Assembly: GCA_027485165.1 (NCBI GenBank)
Contig: JAIXRN010000052.1
Coordinates: 62,001 to 126,000, forward strand
Reading direction: 5' to 3'
DNA length: 64,000 bases
Source of the DNA: Rubrivivax sp.
GTDB lineage: Bacteria; Pseudomonadota; Gammaproteobacteria; Burkholderiales; Burkholderiaceae_C
Within the stretch, counting starts at the first letter, position 1. Each line of letters opens with the position of its first letter. The notes under the pieces are model-generated. The model did no database searches and was not told the origin of the DNA. It saw only the letters and a list, made by a program, of their open reading frames with translations. A program made the position numbers and the translations under genes. Positions 27,186 to 36,458 of this stretch are shown here, piece after piece.

Positions 27186-29348
27186 TCAGTCGCTGACGGT
27201 CAGTCTCCAGGCCCCGTTCACGCCGCCCTGCTGGCCGGCATTGCGCAGCACGCGCAGCAGCAGCGTGGCGGGTGTGGTGCCGGTGTTGGTCCAGCTGGCG
27301 CTGTTGGTTTCGCCCAGGCCCAGGCTGCTGGCGGCCAGCACGTTGCCGCTGCTGTCGAAGATCGTCAGCGCCGCCCCGGTCAGCGGGTTGGGGGTGACGC
27401 TGGCCGCCAGCGTACGCCCCGGCGCCAGGCTGACGCGGAAAAAGTCGGGGTCTTCGCGCTGCGAACGGTTGCCGCTGGCGCTGGCGCCGTTCACCGTCAC
27501 CGGCAGGGTGGCCAGCAGCTGGGCGTTGGCCGGGCTGTCGTTGGGTTCGACTTCGCTCACCACCAGGGGCGGCGCGCCGTTGATGTTCAGGAACACCGCC
27601 GACACCGGGCCCCAGGTGCCGCTGGCGTCCTGTGCGCGCACGTAGACGATGTGCTGGCCTGCCGGCAGGCCAGCGGTCGGCAGGCTGCCGGTCAGGGCCT
27701 CGGTCGGGCTGTTGAAGCTGCCGTCACCGGCCTGCAGCGCGATCGGTACTGCGCCCGCGGCCCAGGGCGGCGTGCCGATGGTGGCCTCGGCTGCCGTCAC
27801 GTTCTGCGTCGCTTCGGTGCCGTTGGTGTTGTTGAAGCGCGTGTCGGTAGCGCTGGCCGTCAGCTGCACCACGGTGCCCGCGGCCACGCCCGTGCTCGAC
27901 GCCGTACCCGCCAGCGCGGGCGTCAGCACGTCGGGCCCGCCGGGGGTGATGTAGGGCGTGCGCACCACCTTGGCGGCGTAGATCAGGGCCGGCAGGTTCT
28001 TCGGCTTGATGTTGGCTTCGAAACTGGCGCAGCTTTCAAAAAAGGCGGTGCCCAGTTCGAAGGTGTAGGCAGCCACGCCCAGTTCACCATAGCTCGGGCC
28101 GTCGCTGGTGCCGTCGGTGGGGTACAGGCCGATCGACTGCTGCGGCGTGTAGCCGTTGAAGAAGGCGAAGCGTCGGCCCAGGGTCTGCAGCGCCGCGCCG
28201 TTGGGGGCTGGCGTGGCGGTGTTGCCCCAGGGCCAGAGCACCAGCTGGCTGTAGCTGTGGATGTCCAGGTGGATGCCGCTGGTGTCGGCCGGTGCGGGGT
28301 CGTTCTGCCCGGGGCCGCGGCGGTCGGGCCACAGGCTGCGGATGTACGACTCGATGGCCTGGGTTTCGGGTTCCGACCCGGCGCTGGGGCCGCGGAAGGT
28401 CAGGCTGCACTGGTTGCTGCTGCTGCCCTGGCCGGCGGTGGTGTTCCAGCCGTTGGTGAAGTTGCGGTTCAGGTCCACGCCGCGCGTGTTGGTGTTGGCG
28501 CAGAAGTTGTTGTCGACGTTCTTGCGCCAGGACAGGCCCGTTTCGGCGCGTTTGCGGCCGTCGGGGTTGGTGTGCAGCATCAGGTGCACTTCGTGGTGGT
28601 CCAGGATCCAGGTGGCGTCGGCGTCTGTGCCGTAGCCGTTCACCAGCCAGCGCGCAAATTCCAGCATCAGCGGGGCGGTGGTGTATTCGCGGGCATGGAT
28701 GGCGCTGTTGGCGAACAGCTTGGGCTTGCCCTCCGCGGGCGCCGGCACGGCGCTGTTGGTGAGCTTCAGCACCCGCAGGTCGTAGCCGGTGGCGGCGTTC
28801 TGTGTCTTCAGCCAGGACGGCCCTGCATTGGCCCAGGACCCGAGCGTGGGGCGCGCGGCGATCAACGCGTCAGCCGCAGCGAAGCTCTCTTCGACCGTTT
28901 CATAGCAGGCGTAGCCGGGAATCGACCGCGCTTCGGGTGCACCCGCGGCACGGCGCGCGGCTTCGATCTGGAACTGCGTCAGCGCGCGGTTGCGGCGTTC
29001 GATGAATTCAGTCGCCGGGGCGAAGCGAAAGCCGAAGCGGCGCAGGCGTTCCATTTCGCGCGCGTCCAGCTGCAGCACCAGGAAACCGCCTACGTAGTCG
29101 CTTTCCAGCAGGTTGGCGTGGAAGCTGATGGCCGCCTTGCGCGCCACTTCCAGGTTGGGGAAGTAGGCCTTCCAGATGTCGGTGGCCTGCTTCTCCATTT
29201 CCAGCAGCTGGTGGAGCGAGCTGCTGCCTTCCGGGTTGGGTGCCGGCGCCTGGGCAGATGCAGGCTGGGTGGCGAACAGGGCCGCCACGAGGGCGGCCAG
29301 GACGGTGGGGGCGAACTTGGGGGCGAACTGGGGGGCTTTTGGCTTCAC
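27186..29348 (-). CDS. secreted M14-family zinc carboxypeptidase
   Basis: 720 residues. The signal peptide ends near ASAQA (about 33). The peptidase M14 domain (about 140-475) has the zinc motif HARE (H218, E221), the substrate-binding DLNRNF (R295), the third zinc ligand in DIHSYSQ and the catalytic Glu in YTFELGTAFFE. The 240-residue C-terminal region is rich in Ala, Thr and Gly and ends in a PPC-like domain (VEPNDSPANAQLL, DPDFFRVSL), often cut off after secretion. It is probably an extracellular nutrient-acquisition enzyme. It lies downstream of metH(N) on the same strand with a 57-bp gap. Confidence 0.9.
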   Translation of the reverse strand: MKPKAPQFAPKFAPTVLAALVAALFATQPASAQAPAPNPEGSSSLHQLLEMEKQATDIWKAYFPNLEVARKAAISFHANLLESDYVGGFLVLQLDAREMERLRRFGFRFAPATEFIERRNRALTQFQIEAARRAAGAPEARSIPGYACYETVEESFAAADALIAARPTLGSWANAGPSWLKTQNAATGYDLRVLKLTNSAVPAPAEGKPKLFANSAIHAREYTTAPLMLEFARWLVNGYGTDADATWILDHHEVHLMLHTNPDGRKRAETGLSWRKNVDNNFCANTNTRGVDLNRNFTNGWNTTAGQGSSSNQCSLTFRGPSAGSEPETQAIESYIRSLWPDRRGPGQNDPAPADTSGIHLDIHSYSQLVLWPWGNTATPAPNGAALQTLGRRFAFFNGYTPQQSIGLYPTDGTSDGPSYGELGVAAYTFELGTAFFESCASFEANIKPKNLPALIYAAKVVRTPYITPGGPDVLTPALAGTASSTGVAAGTVVQLTASATDTRFNNTNGTEATQNVTAAEATIGTPPWAAGAVPIALQAGDGSFNSPTEALTGSLPTAGLPAGQHIVYVRAQDASGTWGPVSAVFLNINGAPPLVVSEVEPNDSPANAQLLATLPVTVNGASASGNRSQREDPDFFRVSLAPGRTLAASVTPNPLTGAALTIFDSSGNVLAASSLGLGETNSASWTNTGTTPATLLLRVLRNAGQQGGVNGAWRLTVSD

Positions 29349-29405
29349 GAGAGTCCTTCGGCAGACGGGTCGTCTGCCGCGAACTCTAGCGCTACGAGCG
29401 TGAAG

Positions 29406-30473
29406 TTATGCCGCCAGCAAACCCGAGAACAAGGGATCGTGGCGTGATCGCGGGCGGTAGGCGCCCAGCCGCTTGGCGATCTCGGCGATGTGTTCCGGCG
29501 TGGTGCCGCAGCAGCCGCCGGCAATGTTCAGGAAGCCGCTCTTGGCGAAGTCTTCCAGCAGCGAACCCGTGACCTGCGGCGTCTCGTCGAAGCCGGTGTC
29601 GCTCATTGGGTTGGGCAGGCCGGCATTGGGGTAGCAGCTGATGTAGGTGTCGGCTGCGACCTTGCTCAGTTCTTCGATGTAGGGGCGCATCACGGCCGCG
29701 CCCAGGGCGCAGTTCAGGCCCACGGCCAGCGGGCGCGCGTGGCGCACGCTGTGCCAGAAGGCGGCCACGGTCTGGCCGCTGAGGATGCGGCCCGACGCGT
29801 CCGTCACCGTGCCCGACAGGATCACCGGCAGGCGTTCGCCGGTGTCTTCCATCAGCTCGTCCAGCGCGAAGATGGCGGCCTTGGCGTTCAGCGTGTCGAA
29901 GATGGTCTCGACCAGGAACACGTCGCAGCCGCCTTCCAGCAGGCCTTCGGCCTGTTCGCGGTAGGCCGCGCGCAGTTCGTCGAAGCTGGTGTTGCGCGCC
30001 CCCGGGTCGTTCACGTCGGGGCTGATACTGGCGGTGCGCGGCGTGGGGCCCAGGGCGCCGGCCACGAAGCGCGGCTTGTCGGGCGTGCTGTACTCATCCG
30101 CCGCGCTGCGCGCCAGGCGTGCAGCGGCCACGTTCATTTCGCGCGCGATGTGGCCCAGGCCGTAGTCTTCCTGGGCGATGCTGGTGGCGCCGAAGGTGTT
30201 GGTTTCGATCAGGTCGGCACCGGCTGCCAGGTACTGGGCGTGGATCTCGCGGATCACGTCGGGCCGCGTCATCACCAGCAGGTCGTTGTTGCCCTTCAGG
30301 TCTTTGCCATGGTCCGCAAACCGGGTGCCGCGAAATTCGGACTCGGGCAGCTTCCAGCGCTGGATCATGGTGCCCATGGCGCCGTCGATGATGGCGATGC
30401 GTTGCTGCAGCACGGCAGCAAGCGCGCCGCCGCGGGTGTAGGCCTGGGGGCTGAAGGGCGAGTGTGCGTTCAT
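29406..30473 (-). CDS. metH: methionine synthase, homocysteine-methyltransferase part (split MetH)
   Basis: 355 residues covering only the first module of cobalamin-dependent methionine synthase. Zinc ligands are visible as the Cys in GLNCALG and the pair in [11 protein letters not shown] near the C-terminus; [14 protein letters not shown] and TNTFGATSI are N-terminal landmarks. The pterin-, cobalamin- and SAM-binding modules are absent. In many betaproteobacteria they form a second protein, but here the neighbour downstream is a carboxypeptidase, so the partner gene must be elsewhere. The stop overlaps nothing; the upstream gene ends 22 bp before the start. Confidence 0.9.
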   Translation of the reverse strand: MNAHSPFSPQAYTRGGALAAVLQQRIAIIDGAMGTMIQRWKLPESEFRGTRFADHGKDLKGNNDLLVMTRPDVIREIHAQYLAAGADLIETNTFGATSIAQEDYGLGHIAREMNVAAARLARSAADEYSTPDKPRFVAGALGPTPRTASISPDVNDPGARNTSFDELRAAYREQAEGLLEGGCDVFLVETIFDTLNAKAAIFALDELMEDTGERLPVILSGTVTDASGRILSGQTVAAFWHSVRHARPLAVGLNCALGAAVMRPYIEELSKVAADTYISCYPNAGLPNPMSDTGFDETPQVTGSLLEDFAKSGFLNIAGGCCGTTPEHIAEIAKRLGAYRPRSRHDPLFSGLLAA

Positions 30474-30495
30474 CCCCGGGATTCTACGGATCCGC

Positions 30496-31323
30496 CTACA
30501 GCCCTGGGATGCGCGCCTTGCGCCGCCGTGCGGGCCGGGCGCTGGCTTCTGGCGCCATCAGGTGCGTGCTGCGTTGCGGGCGATGGCTGTCGCGTCGGCC
30601 GTAGGCCAGGTCGAGCGCGGCCACCGCCAGCACCACGGGCACCACCGCGCCGCCCAGCAGGCTGATGAGGGACATCGACAGCTGGTGGCGAAACACCGAC
30701 CCCACCTGCGCCGGCAAGCCCATGCCAGCCAGCAGCACTTCCTGGCCGGCCAGCAGGGCCAGGCTGGCGAACACGGTGGCCGCCAAGCGCCAGCGCGCGC
30801 GCAGCCGGCTGGTGCTGGCTTTTTCCCCCAGGCCGGTGTGAATGGCCACGGCCAGGCCCACGGTCATCAGCAGCCCGGCAGCGGCCAGTACCTCGGGGCG
30901 CCAGACCAGGCCAGGGCGCAGCCCGGCCGCGGCCAGCCAGCCGGCTTGCAGCGCCAGCGCCAGCAGCCCCAGCGCCGCCCCGGCCAGCGCATGGGGCCGT
31001 CGGCCCACCCGGCGCAGCAGCAGCAGCGCCAGCCCGCCTGCGCCCGCACAGCTGCCCAGCCACAGCCCCAGCCCCGCCAAGGCCTGGAAGCCCAGCGTGT
31101 AGGGCAGGGCCAGGCTGGCGACGCCCAGCAGAAAACCGAAGCACAGCGCTGTGCCCCAGGCGAGTGCGGTGACCAGCAACAGGCCCTGCTGCCGACGCAG
31201 GGGCTGCGTCCGCCGCGCCAGCCGCAGTGCGGCCAGACCGACGTGGGCGCCCAGCAGCGTCACCAGCACCCCCAGCGACCAGAGCAGGAATGAACTTTCG
31301 GCGGGCGCGATGCTGACGTTCAT
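30496..31323 (-). CDS. seven-helix membrane protein, degenerate MHYT-like sensor
   Basis: 275 residues with seven hydrophobic segments. Spacing and flanking residues ([18 protein letters not shown] then [23 protein letters not shown]) recall the MHYT sensor domain, but the Met-His-Tyr-Thr metal-binding motif itself is missing at each expected site. The C-terminus is a basic tail ([13 protein letters not shown]). It follows the GGDEF/EAL gene on the same strand, and MHYT domains are often partnered with such enzymes, so a signalling role is plausible but unproved. The start MNVSIAP (31323) is chosen before the first helix; the frame is open to 31428. Confidence 0.6.
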   Translation of the reverse strand: MNVSIAPAESSFLLWSLGVLVTLLGAHVGLAALRLARRTQPLRRQQGLLLVTALAWGTALCFGFLLGVASLALPYTLGFQALAGLGLWLGSCAGAGGLALLLLRRVGRRPHALAGAALGLLALALQAGWLAAAGLRPGLVWRPEVLAAAGLLMTVGLAVAIHTGLGEKASTSRLRARWRLAATVFASLALLAGQEVLLAGMGLPAQVGSVFRHQLSMSLISLLGGAVVPVVLAVAALDLAYGRRDSHRPQRSTHLMAPEASARPARRRKARIPGL

Positions 31324-31460
31324 GACCGACCAGAGGCTTGCATGCTTGGTCGCCATCATCGCACCTGGCCATGCCCTTGACCACGCCCAGGGCAGCCCCC
31401 ATTCAGGCGCCGCACAAACGCCACGCAAACGCCACGCAAACGCCGCGCGGGCGCCGGGCC

Positions 31461-33002
31461 TCAGACGTCCAACGGCGCGGCCTGGGTCGGGTCGAACAGC
31501 GAAGGCCGGAATTGCCCGTGGCCGGCGCTGCCGTCGTCTTCAGCCCACAGCGCCAGCGCCACGGGCGTCATCGGCTTGGCGAACAGGTAGCCCTGCAGTT
31601 CGTCGCAGCCCAGGCCCACCAGCAGATCGCGCTGGGTTTCGTTTTCCACGCCCTCGGCCACCACGCGCAGATTCAGGTTGTGCGCCATCTGCACGATCGC
31701 CCCGGCGATGCTGCGCGCTTCGGCGCTGGTGGCCAGGTCGGTGACGAAGGCGCGGTCAATCTTCAGCTCCGCTGCCGGCAGCTTGCGCAGGCTGGCCAGG
31801 CTGGACGTGCCGGTGCCAAAGTCGTCGATCGAGACATGCAGCCCGGCACGGCGCAGCCCGTTGAAGGCTGCCCGGGTGTGCGCGGTGTCTTCCATCGCGA
31901 CGGATTCGGTGATTTCCACCGTCAGCCGTTCAGGGCGGATGTCGTGCCGGCGGATGCTGTGCTGGATCTGTTCCACCAGGTCGTCCTGGCGCAGCTGGTG
32001 GCCCGACAGGTTCACTGCCACGCGCATGCGCAGGCCCTGCTGGCGCCACTCGGCGGCCTGGCGGCAGGCTTCTTCGATCACCCAGGCACCAATGCGACGG
32101 ATCAGCCCATGCCTTTCGGCCAGTGGGATGAAGACCGCCGGGCTGACCATGCCGCGCTGCGGGTGCTGCCAGCGCAGCAGGGCTTCTGCGCCAGTGATCT
32201 GCAGGCTGCGGGCGTCGATCTTGGGCTGGTAGTAGAGCTTCAACTGCCCGCGTTCGACGGCGCCGCGCAGGTCCTGCAGCAATTCGGCCTGTTCGCGCAG
32301 GTCCACCGCCATCGTCGGGTCGAAGTGCGCATAGGCTGCGCCGCCGCCCAGCTTGACGCTGCGCATGGCCAGCGCGGCATGTGACATCAGCTTCGGCCGC
32401 GAGCCGTGTTCGGGGTAGACGGCGATGCCGACCGACGCCGTGAGCGTCAGTTCCAGCCCCTCGACCTTCAGCGGCTGCTGCACCGACAGCAGCACGCGTT
32501 CGGCGGTCTTGCCGGCCAGGTCCAGGCCGCCTTCGACCAACAGCAGGAATTCGTCGCCGGCCAGGCGCGCGGCCAGCGGCTTGTCGCCCACGCAGGCCGA
32601 CAGCCGGCCAGCCACCTGGGTGAGCACGGCGTCGCCCACCCGCAGCCCGTAGCCTTCATTGATGGGGCGGAAGTTGTCCAGCGCCACCACCAGCAGGCTC
32701 AGCCGGCGGGTGCCGCGGTCGCAGGCCAGCACGGCTTCGTCCAGGGCGGTTTCGATCTCGGCGCGGGTCAGCAGCCCGGTCAGGCTGTCCCGAGACCGCA
32801 GCGCATCGATCTGGGTGGTGGCGCTGCGCAGGCGGCGGTGCAGCTGCTGCCCGCTCTGGCGCTGGTGCAGCAGCACCGCCAGGGCCACGATGGCTGCCAG
32901 CGCAGCCAGGGCCACAGCCAGCCACAGCGGCCAGGCAGTGGCAGCACCGGCACCCAGGCCTTCGCTGCCCCCTTGTGCCAGCTTTTCCGGGAGAGAACTC
33001 AT
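31461..33002 (-). CDS. GGDEF/EAL protein, predicted c-di-GMP phosphodiesterase
   Basis: 513 residues. One N-terminal membrane helix (about 22-45) precedes a GGDEF domain (75-230) whose active site is AGDEF (about 148-152), so cyclase activity is doubtful. The EAL domain (about 240-495) has GAEALLRW, VNLSGHQL, EITES, DDFGTGTSSL and the LKIDRAF Lys, that is, all catalytic and metal residues I can check. It probably degrades c-di-GMP with the GGDEF part as a regulator. The membrane-protein gene downstream may be its partner. Confidence 0.9.
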   Translation of the reverse strand: MSSLPEKLAQGGSEGLGAGAATAWPLWLAVALAALAAIVALAVLLHQRQSGQQLHRRLRSATTQIDALRSRDSLTGLLTRAEIETALDEAVLACDRGTRRLSLLVVALDNFRPINEGYGLRVGDAVLTQVAGRLSACVGDKPLAARLAGDEFLLLVEGGLDLAGKTAERVLLSVQQPLKVEGLELTLTASVGIAVYPEHGSRPKLMSHAALAMRSVKLGGGAAYAHFDPTMAVDLREQAELLQDLRGAVERGQLKLYYQPKIDARSLQITGAEALLRWQHPQRGMVSPAVFIPLAERHGLIRRIGAWVIEEACRQAAEWRQQGLRMRVAVNLSGHQLRQDDLVEQIQHSIRRHDIRPERLTVEITESVAMEDTAHTRAAFNGLRRAGLHVSIDDFGTGTSSLASLRKLPAAELKIDRAFVTDLATSAEARSIAGAIVQMAHNLNLRVVAEGVENETQRDLLVGLGCDELQGYLFAKPMTPVALALWAEDDGSAGHGQFRPSLFDPTQAAPLDV

Positions 33003-33131
33003 GGGTTCTTATCGTCCCCTGGCCGGCGCTGCTTGAGCGGACGCTTCCCCGTCTTCAGGCGGGCTCGGGCGTCAGGACTGCACGAAATCCAGGCTTGTGC
33101 GGCCTGGCCTCGGGTCGCGTCGTCCGGACGG

Positions 33132-33467
33132 CTAGTGCAGCGTGACGGGCTGCTGGGCCGCTTCGGTGAAGCTGGCGATGAATTCGTCAAACAGGTCTTC
33201 GCTGGGCCCGGCGGCGACGATCGACTCGACGCCGGCGCGGAAGCGCTCGGCCAGCGCGCCCTGGATGAAGATCTCGCGGCGGGCGAACTTGTCGACGATC
33301 TCGAAAGCACCTGCGCGCAGCTCTGCCATCGGCTGGCCTACCAGCGCGCCATCTGGTGACGCTGCCGTGGCCTGCGGTGCCTTGGGCGCCGTGGTCGACG
33401 CTGGCGATGGCGCCGGCAGGTCGAACTGGACGACGGCGTAGCTTTCCGAGTTGTAAAGCAATTGCAT
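33132..33467 (-). CDS. DUF3567 family protein
   Basis: 111 residues. MQLLYNSESYAVVQFDLP at the N-terminus and AFEIVDKFARREIFIQGALA in the middle are the signature of DUF3567, a small protein largely restricted to Burkholderiales. The function is unknown. It differs from homologues by a short Ala/Pro/Thr insertion after VQFDLP (about residues 19-40). The start at 33467 begins the conserved N-terminus; the open frame upstream overlaps the next gene. Confidence 0.88.
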   Translation of the reverse strand: MQLLYNSESYAVVQFDLPAPSPASTTAPKAPQATAASPDGALVGQPMAELRAGAFEIVDKFARREIFIQGALAERFRAGVESIVAAGPSEDLFDEFIASFTEAAQQPVTLH

Positions 33468-33513
33468 GCGGTGGACCCTCCAGTTCCGGAAGATCGGTAC
33501 GAAGTGCCGGAAC

Positions 33514-34761
33514 TCAAGGCGCCGCCGGCGCCGGCTGCCGCAGCCACACGCTGGCCCAGTCGCTGGGCGGTGCGGCCAGGCGCAGGCGCAGCGGCAGGTG
33601 GTGGTCGGCCGGGTCCAGCCAGACGTCCACCTGCAGGTCGTAGGCAAATGCCGGCAAGCGCCGCAGGGCCAGGCCGCGGGCGGGCTGGCCGTCGGCCAGC
33701 GACAGCGCTTCCATGCCGCGCACCTGAAAGGTCCAGACAGTTGACGGCCCCTGCGGCCCGGCCACGGCCAGCACCACCTGCTGGCCCGGCTGTGCCAGGT
33801 CGGGGTTGGCCTGCAGCACCGCGGCCAGCTGCAGCAGCCAGCTCAGGCGGTCCTGTCCGCCCAGGGGCCAGGGGCGCGGCGCGCCGCCGCCGCTGCCGCG
33901 CACCTCGCGGCGTTCGGGGTTGAAGTTGGCCGCGCGCTGGTCGCGGCCGCGGCGGCGGTCGACATAGCGTTCGGGCACCAGCCCGAGGCTGCCCAGCTGG
34001 CCGCGGCTGGCCGCGCCCAGCCCGTCGAGTTCGCCGCCCTCGGCCATCAGCGACAGGCTGTAGCTGCCGCCCGCCGGCGCCCATTGCAGCCGCGCGGCGG
34101 CCCGCTGGCCGCCGCGCTGCAGCTGGAAATGGCGCGTGGCCGGTGGTGGCGGCGCGGTGGGGTAGACCGGGGGCGGCTGGGCTTCGGGCGTGGCGTCGTC
34201 GCTGGCGGCCGTGCTGGCGGTGGCCACAGGACGGGGCGGGTTGTCTTCTGGCGTGTCGTGGGCAGCCCGCTCGGGCGGGCTGTCGGCCGGGGATGCGGCG
34301 GCCGGAGCCTGAGGCTGTGGAGGTGACGGAGAGGGCTGCGACGATGGCGGGAAGCCTGGGCGCGGCTGTGGTCGCCGCAAGGGCGGCGGTGCAGCGGCGG
34401 GCGCAGTGGCGGGCGCAGTGGCGAGTGCAGCGGCGGGTGCAAAAGGCGGTGCCACTGCCAGCGTCGGCAGCACCCGCACGGTGACAGGCTTGCTACGAGG
34501 CGTCGCCGAGGGCCCCGCGGCGGGTCTGTCACCAGGCCTGTCGACATCCGCAGCCCCCATGGCGCCTGCGGGCCGGCTCGCTGGACGGTTGCTGCCGCGA
34601 CCGGCTTCCTGTGCTGCTTCGTCGCGGAGCGGTGGTGCTGACTGCCCGGCCAGCAGGGTCAGGTGACCCGCCAGCACGGCCAGGCACAGCGCTGCTGCCG
34701 CCGCCTGGCGGCGCCAGCCAGCGGGCCAGGTGGGGGCGGCGGACGGGCAGGGCTTGGCCAT
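33514..34761 (-). CDS. DUF3108 domain protein with long Pro/Ala-rich linker
   Basis: 415 residues. A membrane anchor or signal segment (about 17-36) is followed by about 150 residues of Pro/Ala/Ser-rich linker. A C-terminal DUF3108-type beta domain covers about 195-410 (HFQLQRGGQRAAARLQWAP, GLVPERYVDRRRGRDQRAANF, WLDPADHHLPLRLRL). The layout is that of an anchored periplasmic protein spanning the envelope. Function is unknown. The start MAKPCPSAAP is chosen because the longer frame is antisense to the next gene. Confidence 0.8.
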   Translation of the reverse strand: MAKPCPSAAPTWPAGWRRQAAAAALCLAVLAGHLTLLAGQSAPPLRDEAAQEAGRGSNRPASRPAGAMGAADVDRPGDRPAAGPSATPRSKPVTVRVLPTLAVAPPFAPAAALATAPATAPAAAPPPLRRPQPRPGFPPSSQPSPSPPQPQAPAAASPADSPPERAAHDTPEDNPPRPVATASTAASDDATPEAQPPPVYPTAPPPPATRHFQLQRGGQRAAARLQWAPAGGSYSLSLMAEGGELDGLGAASRGQLGSLGLVPERYVDRRRGRDQRAANFNPERREVRGSGGGAPRPWPLGGQDRLSWLLQLAAVLQANPDLAQPGQQVVLAVAGPQGPSTVWTFQVRGMEALSLADGQPARGLALRRLPAFAYDLQVDVWLDPADHHLPLRLRLAAPPSDWASVWLRQPAPAAP

Positions 34762-34860
34762 CGCGGGGACAATCCTGCCTGCACATGCGCCTGGCCGCAT
34801 CGCCCCGCCGCCCCCCCCACCGGCGGGCCCCTCGACGAGCGACCCGACCCTGCCCTTCGG

Positions 34861-35889
34861 ATGAAACTTGCCACCCTGCACGACGGTTCGCGCGACGGCC
34901 AGCTGGTCGTGGTCTCGCGCGACCTGGCCAGCGCCCACCTGGCCAGCCACATTGCCGGCACTTTGCGCCAGGTGATGGACGACTGGAACTTCCTCAGCCC
35001 GCAGCTGGAAGACCTGTATGCCACGCTGAATGGTGGCAAGGCCCGCCACGCCTTTCCCTTCGACTCCCGCGCCTGCCTGGCCCCGCTGCCCCGGGCTTGG
35101 CTGTGGGCCCCGCAGCGGGCCGCAGCGGGCGGCGCGCCGGCGCGGGTGGCGGGCCATGTCGACGCTGTCGCCGCTGCAGCAGGCCTGCAGGCGAGCGCTG
35201 CCGACGCCGTATCAGGCCGGCCTGACGGCCTCGTCCCGCCCCTGCTGGCCCGCAGCGACGTTTTCTCGCGCCCCGGCGCCCCGGCACCCGCCATGTGGGG
35301 GGCGACAGCTTGGCTGCAGCTGCAGCCGGCGGTGCTGACCGGTGACGTGGCGGCCGGCGCTGACGCCGACACCGCGCTGGACGGCGTGCGCTTGCTGCTG
35401 CTGGCCGCCACCTGGTGGGACGAACGCGGCGTTGCCGGCACTGCCTTTGCCCCCGTGGCCTGCACGCCCGACGAAGCCGGCCGCGCCTGGCATGGCGGGC
35501 GCCTGAGCTTGCCGCTGCTGCCCGGCCCACAAGGCGCGGCCGTGCCGGCAGGGCCGGCGCCCGCTGTCGGCCAGGACTTCGGCCCCGTGCTGGCTGCGCT
35601 GGCCCGCCAGCAAGGCCTGGCAGCGGGCAGTCTGGTGGGCGGGCCGGCTGTGGTCGTCTGGCCGCAGGGCGAGCTTGAGAATGAAACAGGCCGGCACCCG
35701 CCGGCCGGCCCCGGGGCACCGTTGCAGGTGCAGGTGCAGGTGCAGGTGCTGGGGTCGGACGGCGCCAGCCTGTTCGGCCTGCTGGACCTGCCGACGCCAG
35801 CGCCGGCGCCAGCGCCAGTGCCGCTGCCGGCCGACGATGCCACCCCCACGGCGGCCATGTCCCATGCTGCCGACCCGCCTGCGCCATGA
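34861..35889 (+). CDS. degenerate fumarylacetoacetate hydrolase (FAH) family protein
   Basis: 342 residues. The first 82 residues are a well-kept FAH N-terminal domain 2 (MKLATLHDGSRDGQLVVVSR, DDWNFLSPQLEDLY, FPFDSRACLAPLPRA). The catalytic domain is recognisable (TGDVAAGADADTALDGVRLL, GTAFAPVACTPDEAGRAWHGGR), but the usual ExE metal motif reads QLQ, and the usual NDxS segment reads ATWWDERG. The residues that normally bind the metal therefore appear lost, and the sequence carries repeats (VQVQVQVQ, PAPAPAPVP). It may be a non-catalytic relative or a gene in decay; the frame is still intact. Its stop overlaps the next gene (ATGA). Confidence 0.75.
   Translation: MKLATLHDGSRDGQLVVVSRDLASAHLASHIAGTLRQVMDDWNFLSPQLEDLYATLNGGKARHAFPFDSRACLAPLPRAWLWAPQRAAAGGAPARVAGHVDAVAAAAGLQASAADAVSGRPDGLVPPLLARSDVFSRPGAPAPAMWGATAWLQLQPAVLTGDVAAGADADTALDGVRLLLLAATWWDERGVAGTAFAPVACTPDEAGRAWHGGRLSLPLLPGPQGAAVPAGPAPAVGQDFGPVLAALARQQGLAAGSLVGGPAVVVWPQGELENETGRHPPAGPGAPLQVQVQVQVLGSDGASLFGLLDLPTPAPAPAPVPLPADDATPTAAMSHAADPPAP
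35725..35748 (+). repeat. 6-bp in-frame tandem repeat (CAGGTG x4)
   Basis: Four perfect copies encode alternating Gln-Val in the degenerate FAH-family protein. The unit keeps the frame. Confidence 0.9.
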
Positions 35890-36371
35890 ACGACCTGCCT
35901 GGCTGGCTGAAGCACGGCACGGTCTGGATGCTGCTGGGCCTGGGCCTGTTCCTGGGCGTGCAGGCCTGGCAGTCGCGCGCCGCGGCCACGCGCTTCGTCG
36001 TCGACGGCCAGGTCGTCGAAATCCAGCGCAGCCCCGACGGGCATTACCACTGGCGCGGGCGGCTGCAGGGCCGCGAAGTCGAATTCCTGGTCGACACCGG
36101 CGCCACCGGCACCGCCATCCCGCAGGCCCTGGCGCGTGAACTGGGCCTGGCTGCGGTCGGCACGGTGACATCGTCGACGGCAGGCGGCGTGGTGCAAGGC
36201 CAGGTGGTGGTGGCCGACCTGGCCCTGGACGGTGGCGTCCGAGCCGACCGCTTGCGCATCACCGCGCTGCCTGGGCTGGGGTCGCCCCTGCTGGGCATGG
36301 ACGTGCTGGGCCGGCTGCGCTGGGAACAGCGCGACGGGCGTTTGCGCGTGGACCTCGGCGCGGCACGCTGA
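35886..36371 (+). CDS. retropepsin-like aspartic protease (TIGR02281/clan AA type)
   Basis: 161 residues. One membrane helix (about 12-28) anchors the protein, with the protease domain presumably outside the cytoplasm. The active-site motif is VDTGATGTAIP (D70-T71-G72), followed by a flap-like STAGGVVQGQV and the second family block GSPLLGMDVLGRL. Such single-domain proteases act as dimers. The start ATG overlaps the stop of the degenerate FAH gene by the ATGA arrangement, so the two are translationally coupled. Substrates are unknown. Confidence 0.87.
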   Translation: MNDLPGWLKHGTVWMLLGLGLFLGVQAWQSRAAATRFVVDGQVVEIQRSPDGHYHWRGRLQGREVEFLVDTGATGTAIPQALARELGLAAVGTVTSSTAGGVVQGQVVVADLALDGGVRADRLRITALPGLGSPLLGMDVLGRLRWEQRDGRLRVDLGAAR

Positions 36372-36458
36372 CCTGTGGCGGCCCTGCGCGGCCAGCAGGC
36401 GCCAGCGCCAGGCATGGGGCGGGCGCACAATGCTGAACGAACGTATTGAGGATGTCCG

